Source: Dothistroma septosporum (taxonomy: Eukaryota > Ascomycota > Dothideomycetes > Mycosphaerellales > Mycosphaerellaceae). Taken from it: a DNA stretch of 64,000 bases. Positions 54,901 through 64,000 of this stretch are shown here, piece after piece. The stretch lies in assembly GCA_002236755.2 (NCBI GenBank), contig NBZP02000035.1, positions 2,514,961 to 2,578,960 on the forward strand. The letters are read 5' to 3'. Position 1 is the stretch's first letter. Each line of letters opens with the position of its first letter. A program made the position numbers and the translations under genes. The notes under the pieces are model-generated. The model did no database searches. It was not told the origin of the DNA and was given only the letters and a program-made list of their open reading frames with translations.

Positions 54901-57900
54901 GATTGTCCGATTGATCATCAGCGTCGGCAAAGCTCCACCACAGGACGGACAGTACGCCCATCTGAAGAGCTACTGGGTGTCGAGAAACCAGTACATCGGA
55001 GAGGAGCGATGCTCCAGCATCGACATTGCATTCGACCAGAGCGATCTACGAGCACAGCAGACTGTGATCATCTCAACGTACCCAACTATGTTGGTGCGAG
55101 ACTTGGCCTGGGAGTGGCAAACGCGACACTGCAACAGAAACAACCCCGAAGATGCCCCAGACGATAAGTGTCCAGCGCGTAATGGCCGCGGGTTTCTAGC
55201 AGCCTCCGAAACTGACCTGAACAGCCAATGGGAAGTATCCAAAGGCCCGGTTCAGGTGCCACTTGTGCAGCCTAAGAAAGGCGGCCCAACTACTCGTGTC
55301 GTCAAGAAGGGCTGGTGCCGGAGACTATGCTACGTGCGCAGATCCGATGCCTTTTCCAAACTCTACCTCGATGAAGGACATATCGTCAAGAACAGCTCCA
55401 ACCAGACGTCAATGGCTCTCAAAGCACTCAGCATCGAGTCGAAATTCTTCTTCACGGCATCACACACCACTAACAAGTTGAGCGTAAGTTGTATAGAACG
55501 ATGATCTTGACAATGACTAACGAGTTACAGGAAGCTCTGGGGTACTTGGAGCAGGTGTGGCCAGGAATCGAGGAATATCTCAGCAGTCATCAAGATCCCA
55601 CAGTCCAGAGCTGGTTCGAAGCTGTCACAGAGAAGTCCAAAGGCTGCGAAGGCTTTGATGAAGTCGTCGATCTACATCACACTGACCCGAGGCGCCTGTT
55701 GCTGTTTGATCCTAAGCGGTAAGTCCCCAACGAATGCGCAGAAAACGACAAACTAACAAATTCAGGATGTCTCGACTCCTCAACAAAGAGGAAGCTTGGA
55801 ATGGAAGTCACCGGCCAAATGCGGACGTGGCTACGAAGTATCAGAAGCTCGCCGATGTCTTCGAGCTCCTCCGCAACAACCACACGGTCCTGCGGATGAA
55901 TGAGACCAGCTCTTTGTTGCTGGACAAGCTCTTGCCGAAGCTACAAGAACGAATCGCTAAGGTCAAACACTCGATCTTTCAGTGTGAGGAACACGACCAC
56001 GCGTATCTTCATCACGTCGAAGCAACGTAAGTTTCCAGAGCCAGCCTACAAGCGTCAGTGTCTAATCAAGCATAGGAACATTCGCCTTGCCATGGGAAGC
56101 TGGAATGAAGCTCGCGAACAGGCTGCAGAAGCGCAAGGCCTTATGGACGGCGATAAGAAAGGCGCAAGTTCGAAACATGGGTTTCCTCAAGTGTCACAAT
56201 CATTGAGAATGCTCTCCCTCCTGGCACACTCACTGCACATCGCAAACCTCGACCACAACTTACCACCAGGCTATATCAACGCCACAAACATCCACGACTG
56301 TGGCAGCATCGAATACTGCCGCTCGCGAGAGCATGGCGCCGAGTGGTGGTGGTTCATCGAGAAGGGATGGGACGTACCACTCCCAACGACACATTTCGAG
56401 ATGTGTACTTGGGTGTGTCAAGGCTCTCCAACTTTAAGAGTGACTCTATCTTACATCATGGAGAACCTTCTGAAGCCCAGACTGGCCGCAATCAAAGCGG
56501 GCAAAGCAGACGAAGTCGGTATCGAGAAAATCAGCCTCGTCGTCGACGCGCCCGTCTCGTCTAACTTTGACGAGATGGGGTGTAACCTCTTCTACATCAA
56601 GACGCAATCCCTGCACAGCAAGTTGACCACGGAAGAGCGCACCGCGCTGGTGCGGGATTTCAACGATCGAAAGAGCAGCTTGCAGGTGATGGTGCTCAGC
56701 TACCATGTCTCTGTCCACGGGATGAACTTGCACGGTGCGAGCAATCACACCATCCTGGCGGACCCTGGGTCCTCGAATGGAATCGAGGTGCAAGCAGGAG
56801 GTCGCTTATGGCGGGTGAGTATTTCGATCTCTCGTTCCAGGCCAGCTTCGGTGACACTGACAACTTGTAGTTGACACAGCAAAAAGACATTGTCTACGTC
56901 TTGCGGATCATCGTCGAGAACTCCCACCACAAGTACCGAAACTACCGCAAGCTGATGAAGTCGATGAGAATGACCCCGTGGGTTCTCGGCTCCGATGAAG
57001 GCAGGAGCTTTGCGGTACTATTGTTGAAGCAGTACCAGAGCGAAATCGATGAAGCACACAAGGACCCCAAGGCGAAATTTCTGATCTCAAGGATGAAGTA
57101 CTTCCTGGGAATCGACGAAATGGTGGAATCCAAGGCAGACGCCGCAGCTCAAGAAGCGTCGGGGCCAGTCTTACTTCGTCGTAGGGGTCGCGGCCCTGAC
57201 ATATACGACCAAAACTCCATGGAGGAAGATCCCAGCGAAGAAATGCTTGACCTCTTGACGAAAGCCGAAGAGCAGAATATGTTCAGGGGCGATGACGGCA
57301 ACCAAGACTGGGATCCCAACGATCAAGCCGCACAGGACGAGGAAGATGAAGCCCAGGCCAACTCAGAAGCTTTGCATCTCAATGCAGCGGTAAACATCGA
57401 CACCCTAACCAGGCGAATGATGCGGGAAGAGGGGTCGCTGGTAGACCTACAACGCCGCCTCGAGCAGGCCAAGAAGATGTCCCTGCTTCGTTTTGCTCCA
57501 CATCATCAGTGGAACGAGGAAGATCTCGACGACCCTGATGTTGCTGACCGAGTTCTGCGGCTTTATCAGCGAGTGATGAGGGCAGATGTTGAGGGAACAG
57601 TCGACACAGCGCCTGTCATTGACTACGGTGTCCTGACCAGCCGACAGCTTGCCGACAACCTGAACTCTGAGGTTCGCAAGCTGGGTGATCGAGTCCATCT
57701 TCGAAAGCTTAACAAGGTGGAGGAGGAGAAGTACAGAGTCACGTAAGTTGATGTGCCCTTCTGAAGCTGGCTCAGACATTCGCTAACAATAGCATAGTGG
57801 CGGCGACCTCACGAAGTTGAACTCGATCCAGAAGAAAGGCCCAAAAGTTGGGAGGCAGCCACCTTATCGTGAGAAGGAAGCCCAGAATGATTATGACGAT

Positions 57901-59025
57901 GAGGAATATGCGAGCGGGACTGATATTGGTGACGATAACGAGATCCTGAACGAGCTCCTACGTCTGGAGACGGCAGAGGATCGAGCCATTGCATCGGCAC
58001 TACCACAGACCCGCAGCGCAACCAAGAAGGCCGCAGAGGTCGAGGGAGCAAAGGCGAAGATTGCACGACGCAAGGCTAAGGCTGCTGAAGCGAAGGCGAA
58101 GGCAAAGGCGACGGCGAAGAAGAATGATGGAGCCAGCCGGAGCACTCTCAAGGACAAAGCGGCTCCCAAGGACAAAGCGGCTCCCAAGGACAGAGCGGTT
58201 CCAAAGGCTGGTGCTGCTCCAAAGGTCGGTGCTGCTCCAAAGGACAGAGCGGTTCCAAAGGCCGGTGCTACTCCAAAGGCCGGTGCTGCTCCAACGGTCA
58301 GTGACGCTCCAAAGGCCGGTGCTGCTCCAACGGTCAGTGACGCTCCAAAGGCCGGTGCTGCTCCAAAGGTCAGTGGGACTCCAAAGGCCGGTGCTGCTCC
58401 AAAGGCCGGTAATACCACCAAGACCGGTCAAGCTGCATCAAAGGCCAACAAGACTCGACCAAAGATCAAATCCAGCGCCGCGGCCCCGGACAGATACCAA
58501 GCTGGTTCCGCGAGGCCCACTGTTGGCTTGTTCCCATCAGACGATGATGCCAGCGATACTGACGCGTCCGACAAGACCGCTCCAAAAGCCAGTGCCACCA
58601 CCAAGACCGGTCGAGCTGCATCAAAGGCCAACGACACACGACGAAAGCTCAAACTTAGCGCCGCGGCCCTGCGTAGTGACCAGACTGGGTCGACAACACC
58701 CGCCCGTGGCCAGTTGGACTCGAGCGACAACCACAGCGATGCGGACGCGTCTGACAACGCCGCAGCTCCAGCACGGAGAGTCACCAAGCATGGCAAGCGA
58801 GACCAGTCTGATCTACCGAAGGCTTCGGAGAGAGTCTCTAGAACGACACCTGGCAAGGGAAGCACCTCAAATGTTGCTGTGAAGGCGGAAGCGAAGGACA
58901 GTGATGTGGAGATGGCAGCCTCCAATATGGCGGAGCAGGGCGCCTCGGACGAGGAGAGCCAGATTGATTTACTGGAAGATGACGATATCTTCGACTTGCC
59001 TGAGGAGGGTGATGAATTGGTATGA
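51977..59025 (+). CDS. Giant protein with divergent SNF2-like ATPase core
   Basis: Exons 51977-52297, 52346-55483, 55531-55718, 55766-56026, 56076-56814, 56871-57742 and 57798-59025; six introns of 47 to 56 nt, all phase-consistent; 2248 residues. Residues 1 to about 850 are an unrecognised region (LHLVGGYLGFDNGGTLRDYI). The ATPase core has NISLYPHQLNGLAYMQ, then DITGFGKTRLIAAD (Walker A, about 904), VIISTYPTML, LYLDEGHIVKNSSN (DEGH, about 1116) and FFFTASHTTNKLS in place of the usual TGTP motif. The second lobe has VMVLSYHVSVHGMNLHG, then ILADPGSSNGIEVQAGGRLWR (about 1542). The C-terminus is acidic, then Lys/Ala/Pro repeats (PKAGAAPTVSDA) and an acidic end. Probably a nuclear DNA-dependent ATPase; missing residues may have lowered activity. 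Head-to-head with the coiled-coil gene. Confidence 0.82.
58140..58430 (+). repeat. Coding tandem repeats, Lys/Ala/Gly/Pro-rich
   Basis: Units such as CCAAAGGCCGGTGCTGCT and CCAACGGTCAGTGACGCT alternate inside the last exon of the SNF2-like gene, encoding PKAGAA and PTVSDA words, preceded by KDKAAP and KDRAVP words. Basic, disordered, histone-H1-like in composition. Confidence 0.85.
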
Positions 59026-59510
59026 TGACGATAGAGTGGAACAAGCGTCCACGCTGGATCGACACTGACACGACGTCTCCTTATTACGTAGCCAAGTGCG
59101 AGACCTCTAGTACATGCTCTACATCAAGCAAATCGTGTCGAAGTAAAGTCTCGGATCATGTCGTTGCCGTTAAGCCAGCTTCGATAGAGAACTTCCGTCA
59201 CTGATCTGATGATATTGATTGGCAGAGAACGTCAAGCTACTCATAGCGGCAGAAAAGTACGGTAAACATCGTCAAATGTGAGCTTGAAAAGGGCTGCTCA
59301 AAGTTACAGCTCCGTGCATTCGCCTTTATCCCATCACGCCAACTCACAGTCTGTCATCTTCCCACGGGACTGCTGAGGGTATGGTGCATGCCGAACTGGT
59401 CCGCGGCGCTCAGCCTCTGATGATGTCCTGATGACATCGATCCCAGATGTGAGGTCGCCTGATTGCGCCATATCCTTTATGCCAGTCCTCGTGTTTGCCA
59501 TTGTGATTCT

Positions 59511-59639
59511 CATCTGACCTCCTCTTTCATGTACCAACGCAGCACAGCTTGTCTCATCTGACCTCCTCTTTCATGTACCAACGCAGCACAGCTTGTCTCA
59601 TCTGACCTCCTCTTTCATGTGCCAACGCAGCACAGCTTG
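59511..59639. repeat. 44-bp tandem repeat, three copies
   Basis: CATCTGACCTCCTCTTTCAT starts at 59511, 59555 and 59599; copies are nearly identical (one A/G difference in the third). Confidence 0.95.
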
Positions 59640-59957
59640 ATCATGAAGTGCACGACTACTGATGGCTTCTTCACTCCCTCCTTACTTCCCGCTGCCTCTT
59701 GTCCGCTTGTCTGCTCGGTGGGATCGATGGCGAAAGGATGGCTCGAGAGTAGGACCTCGGACGCGTTATTCAAACCACGAATTAGCACTGTTTACCGTAT
59801 CTGAAGACGCCATTCTTGCGACTAAAACGTCTGTCGTCGAAAACGGTCGCAGGGGGGCGCGAGTGACTCCTTCTTGTTTGTTGTCATCGTGAAGATGCTG
59901 ACATCCCTGTTGGTGATGCAAGCTGACTTTTCCGGTGGTGTACAGGCGGGAAGTCGA

Positions 59958-60027
59958 GTCGGAGTGGCGAGGTATCTGCTGCGGTATGGCGAGTCGGAGT
60001 GGCGAGGTATCTGCTGAGGTATGGCGC
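59958..60027. repeat. 35-bp tandem repeat, two copies
   Basis: GTCGGAGTGGCGAGGTATCT starts at 59958 and 59993; copies differ at two or so bases. Confidence 0.9.
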
Positions 60028-60462
60028 GCAGCTGAAGGGGAATGCAAACCCCGCGGGATATCGTGCGTGCGGGACGTCAGTAGAAGAATGAACATCCACC
60101 GAGCAAATAGTCGACTGTACTCAATGATGCGTGAATTTTCGCGCATGCGCATGAAGTCAGAGTTGCGGCGGACGAGGAGGGCTGTCTGAAGACGAGGTGG
60201 GTTGGAGAGATCAAGTCTTGTATTGGATCTATCGGCGATCTGTATCATACATGCTCACCAACGTACAGTACCCTCTCGGACTTGGCTATTGTGCCATAAC
60301 AAGACCATGTCAGATGTATCAACGCTCCAGATACGCTCTTATCGATGTTCTCCGCCACCCCGCTAAAGAATCTGCACTTGTCGTTGACGGAGCCACTTCT
60401 GAGCCCGCCAGAGTGTTGATGGCACCAGCGAGGTAACTTCTCATGACTGGTGTCAGTGCTGC

Positions 60463-60906
60463 TCACTCACTCCTGCCTCCACCGCGCAGCCATATGGCCT
60501 GACTGGCTCCAGAACGTGGCATGACGTGCTGGCTGAACGCGCCTTGCTGAAGCTCGTCAAGAGTACGGACCGGAATTGATGGCGACGCCTTTATCGATGT
60601 AAAGCAGTTCAGCTCTCGCTCAAGCCAGTCCAGGACTACCATGACAGGGATGTTCGTCTGGCCGTCCTTGAAGAATCCGTCCATTCGCAAAGGCACTACT
60701 GTATTGATCATTCTCGAGACTGGTACCGCGTCGATGCAAGAAGCTTTGGCAGGCCACACCTCTGGCCATGCTTGTAGCAGCCTTGCAAGTTCCGGAAAGA
60801 TCACTGAATGACCCTTGATCAAGACAAGCTGCTCTAGGACCGGATGATCCGGTGTGCCAAGATGCGTGTCCAGATACCGCCTCGACAACGGGCGCCTGGT
60901 CCGCGC
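60463..60906 (-). CDS. Unrecognised coding frame, start not resolved
   Basis: An open frame of about 148 codons with protein-like content: YLDTHLGTPDHPVLEQLV, HSVIFPELARLLQAWPEVW, PVSRMINTVVPLRMDGFF, IPVMVVLDWLERELNCF, VRTLDELQQGAFSQHV. No ATG opens it. An ATG in another frame (MSADQAPVVEA) lies directly upstream, before a GTATCT, suggesting a spliced or frameshifted first exon. The stop is preceded by GGAGTGAGTGA, so the 3' end could also splice. No family recognised; gene fragment or mis-modelled gene. Confidence 0.4.
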   Translation of the reverse strand, partial: ARTRRPLSRRYLDTHLGTPDHPVLEQLVLIKGHSVIFPELARLLQAWPEVWPAKASCIDAVPVSRMINTVVPLRMDGFFKDGQTNIPVMVVLDWLERELNCFTSIKASPSIPVRTLDELQQGAFSQHVMPRSGASQAIWLRGGGRSE

Positions 60907-61562
60907 TCATATGTCGGCTTGGGTCAACGTTGCCTGCTCGCGATGATTGCATCCACTGAAGTGAGAAAGTCGAAGCGGTCTTTGCGTCTCGTTTGACGCA
61001 CACCGCACACAATAAGTGTCGATGGATCTGGGCTTTTGGTGAGAATATTGGGCTCGGTGGTGACTGCCATGGTGTCAGGCGGTTCAGCGCCGGCTGCGCT
61101 ACACTAGCCGGTGATGCGAGCTTCCTTCCCAATCGATTTCCCTCACATCTCGCTCGACCTTCACGCGATGATACTTCACTGCTCAAGTCTCGCACACTTC
61201 GATATCCATTTCAACCAGCACCTGTGCCACCTATTGCTCAGATAGCGCCCATCTCTCGAATAATCACCACTGCACTCCCACGCCACAGCAACCGTTTCTC
61301 CGTCAGCGACGGTCTCCAATGGCTCTGATGAACTTTACTGCAGAGGATCCCTCAACCGACCTGGAAATTGGAAAGCAGTCGAGTCAGGCTCAGCCGTCAT
61401 CGACCAGGCTGCAGATGATGAAGTATGCTAATCCCTTCAACCTCCTCACTAGCACCTGCGCAACTCTTTCCCACATGAAGAGCCCTACTGATTCAAAAGC
61501 GTAGTACACTTGCTGGACTGGCAGACGAATCGCCGGAAGCCTCCCTTGGTCCACGTCCAACA

Positions 61563-62554
61563 ATGGCGCGGTTCGTCGCTGGCATGGGCCGGGCACGCCA
61601 GGCAATGTCCTCAAGCTGGCCCGCGAGAGTCAATCAACACAACTCCGACATTGCTGAAGGTATCTACAGTTCCTCATCACTCACTCCAGCGTACCAGCCT
61701 GAGCTCTGCACCTCCTACGCAATGCCTGGCATCGTCACTAACAGGCGTATCAGCCACACGTGTGTTTATCTCCCGCGACGATTACCAAAGCCAAAAGGAA
61801 CAATGGCGCAAGATCCAGCAGGAGCTTCGGTCGGCAATCGAAGTCGTAAGTATAAAGCATGGAGAAGCCGTGTCCGAATTGGCCCTGAAGAAAGCCGAGC
61901 TGGCCACTGCACGCGCCCAGCCAACCCATGCTGGCCCGCTCGCGACACCCAAAGCTACACCCAACACCGAGCCCATTGAAGACTCTGATGAGGAGGATGA
62001 ACAGTCGTATGTACAACACACCCACGTCGTGGACTACACGATGATGACTTGCAAGCAGTCATGAGACACAGCCCAGTCCGACCACGCAGCGCCACGGTGG
62101 TTCCACCTCGACAGACGTTCCTCCGCCCATGACCTCCGAGTTTCCCGTTCGGGTGATGGCGCCAGCTCCCAGCACAGACAGTCGACCATGTGCAATTCAG
62201 CAGGTGGACCACGCAGTTGCAAAGATAGTACAAAAAGCCAGAGCTACGTCCAACATGCACAAATTGAAGAGCACGTATCGCTGCAGTCACTGTGAGTTGA
62301 CCAACTCAAGGTGCTTCTGGACAATTGAGGCAGCGATGTGGACGGCCTGCAAGACTTGCTTCAACAGAAAGCGTCCGTGTATCAAGAGCACTGGCGATGT
62401 CATATACGTATTGCCCATCCCGGGGAGCTTTTGGGAAGACGATACCTTCGAATTTGACAATGCTGGCTTCTACATCAGCCCCAAAGGCTCCAAGACCAAC
62501 CGACATGCCAAGGGTCGGGACGCCCTCTGGCTTCCCGATCCCGCCAAGGTTTGA
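61563..62554 (+). CDS. Protein with possible coil and C-terminal Cys6 cluster (5' end uncertain)
   Basis: Well-supported part: an exon ending 62006 and the exon 62059-62554, joined by a 52-nt intron (GTATGT...GCAG); the splice turns ...DEEDEQS into SHETQPSP. The first exon includes SRDDYQSQKEQWRKIQQELR and SELALKKAELATARA (helical), then an acidic linker. The last exon has CSHCELTNSRC, an 11-residue spacer, then CKTCFNRKRPC: C-X2-C-X6-C-X11-C-X2-C-X6-C, the spacing of a fungal Zn2Cys6 cluster, though the basic residues sit in the second half, not the first. The start could be ATG 61563 (MARFVAGMGRARQA) with another intron, or 61319 (MALMNFTAED). Possible DNA-binding protein; function unknown. 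Confidence 0.5.
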
Positions 62555-63907
62555 AGAGAGCCTGTCGTCGCCGTGATGGTGGTGAAAAGACCAGCTTCAG
62601 AATCAGGTGAATGCACTCAGTATTCTGTACTCGGATTGGAAGCCAGATGGAATGCGACGATGATCGGCGACTGATCGCTATTCGCTCGTGACTGGGCGCT
62701 TGTCATGACGAGAGAGACATCCAAGTATGGACAAGTGTATGTAATCATCAATGAATATCTCAATGTGCCTGTGTGATGTGGCCTTCATCCTGTGTGCTCT
62801 AGGCCGGCCTGACACTGCTGTGATTTTGTTCAAGGCTGTTCGCGGTTCAGGCAATCGATGCATCGACGTCTCTTTCATTGTGATATATTGCGTAGCTCTT
62901 TATAATCCATGCTCTTTCAGTCTGAGGCTGCTGTCGCTGAGTTGCCATCGTCGTTTGGTAGGAGTCGGTGGTCGAACCGGTCGATCGGAGGGAGTGTCAA
63001 AACGAACATTGTACGGCGTCGCTATGCCCTGCCGCCCGTCATCGCGACAAGCAATGTCGATCTGGCGACAGTTAGACAAAGGCGCGTTCCATTATTGACG
63101 CTGCGCTGGCTGCGGAGCAACGTCTTCCGGTGATGCGGGGATGTGCTAAATCGGTAAAGCGGCGGCGACAAGGGCACGACGCCGATCGACCGGTCCGATC
63201 GCCGAAAGTCTAGATCTACATTTAGCAACAGCAGGCTGCTCCTCTCCCGCACATCACTTCAATCTGTCTCCGTCGTTTTGGCTGACTTTCAGCCCCGAAC
63301 CATATTGAACGCCCACGACGCCCCGCCGGCACGCAAGTGGTCATGTCCATGCCCCGGCCGCACTTTCACGACCAGTCCTGGAGGCATATCGATCACCAAA
63401 GGAAGAGCGGCACGTTTTGGTCATGAGGTCGAGAAAAGAGCAGGACGATATCACACTCATACTGGCAGAGATGCACGCGCGAGTGCTCTTGTCACATTGG
63501 AGGCGTTGCTTGCGAGGCTCCAGCGGACCGGGTTGTGACACGGTGAGTGCATAGCATCTCGCGCGCCTGTTGGTCGCCGCTCGTTGATCTTGTCAACGGT
63601 GCTAGACTATCAGCTTGTCTGTGTTAAGCTCGGCTTACTCAAGGAATCTCTCGTTCTCACTGCCGGGACGGCTGTACCGAGCCAGCTCGTACTCAATCTT
63701 TCCATACCATCTTTTCAAAGACAGTGATGGTGGTCTCCATTCGTACTTCCAGTGTCGCCGTGTTGAGCTGGCACGAAGGGTAGTCAGGACACATCAATGG
63801 CTGAAGTATTCAGTTGTTCGGGAACTCTATCGGCTGCCTTTTCGATGCAGTCACTCTACAACTTCGTGGTACAATAGGACAATCTACCTGTGCTGCTCTA
63901 CCTATTT
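62555..63907. other. Intergenic, no gene seen
   Basis: Open frames are short and lack recognisable content. Confidence 0.45.
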
Positions 63908-64000
63908 CGATCTCGCCGTTGCATCCTGATCTCACCGTTGTATCCTGATCTCACCGTTGTATCCTGATCTCACCGTCGCATCCTGATCTCACCGTTGCAT
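63908..64000. repeat. 19-bp tandem repeat running off the window
   Basis: Nearly five copies of a TGATCTCACCGTTGTATCC unit, with T/C and G/A variants, reaching the last base of the window. Confidence 0.9.

Larger units (their letters stand above)
59026..60462. other. Intergenic with short tandem repeats
   Basis: No gene supported. A minus-strand frame (59766-60248) crosses a tandem duplication and has no natural composition. Two repeat sets are listed separately. Confidence 0.5.

Noticed and set aside
57989..58882. 297-codon Arg/Pro/Leu-rich frame overlapping the last exon of the SNF2-like gene
   Set aside because: A shifted reading of the coding repeat; the frame encoding PKAGAAP joins correctly to the upstream exons.
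45915..64000. Right part as a Starship or other large mobile element
   Set aside because: No tyrosine recombinase (DUF3435-type), transposase, reverse transcriptase, terminal repeats or target duplications were recognised.

Overview
The window is nuclear DNA of a filamentous ascomycete (Pezizomycotina), probably a Dothideomycete. Protein genes are split by short introns, about 47 to 60 nt in the models here, with GT...AG ends and CTAAC/CTGAC branch sites. The gene set is typical of filamentous fungi: Ssk1-type response regulator, Pfa5-type palmitoyltransferase, BLI-3-type flavoprotein, fungal arylsulfotransferase and a YGQP-rich annexin. No tRNA, rRNA, CRISPR, bacterial operon or transposase gene was recognised. 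Exon positions below were read by eye from splice signals and reading frame.

Left part (1 to about 31.6 kb): gene-dense and mostly conserved. In order: 3' end of acetyl-CoA carboxylase (+), F-box/WD40 protein (-), SSK1 (+), short-chain dehydrogenase (+), FMN-binding split-barrel protein (+) that overlaps tail-to-tail a mitochondrial PPR-like protein (-), a four-exon cytochrome c oxidase subunit 7-like gene (+) divergent from the PPR gene, a disordered basic protein (-), annexin (+), a small coiled-coil protein (+), two diverged copies of an unknown small protein (-), a Nudix ADP-sugar pyrophosphatase (-) with duplicated alternative exons, a BLI-3-like flavoprotein (-), an arylsulfotransferase-like membrane protein (-) and a secreted cysteine-containing protein (-).

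Middle (31.6 to 43.2 kb): a gene-poor stretch with one clear small gene, a two-exon zinc-ribbon protein of 77 residues, then a DHHC-family palmitoyltransferase with a DHFC variant active site (-) and methylcrotonyl-CoA carboxylase alpha (-). A broken gene follows at 41.8 to 42.5 kb.

Right part (43.2 to 64 kb): accessory in character. It starts with a large tandem array of a 12-bp word organised in 84-bp higher-order units, interrupted by a 948-bp assembly gap, then a 41-bp-period array and a frame-broken gene. Next comes a head-to-head pair: a 1260-residue coiled-coil protein built of 11-, 41- and 44-residue repeats (-), and a 2248-residue protein with a very divergent SNF2-like ATPase core (+). 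They share a promoter containing a CA-rich repeat. Further right are an unrecognised coding frame (-), a protein combining a possible coil with a C-terminal Cys6 cluster (+), and several short tandem repeats running off the window edge.

The most unusual observations are the Nudix gene, where two parts exist as diverged in-frame duplicates that could be swapped by splicing, and the coiled-coil/SNF2-like divergent pair in a repeat-rich island.
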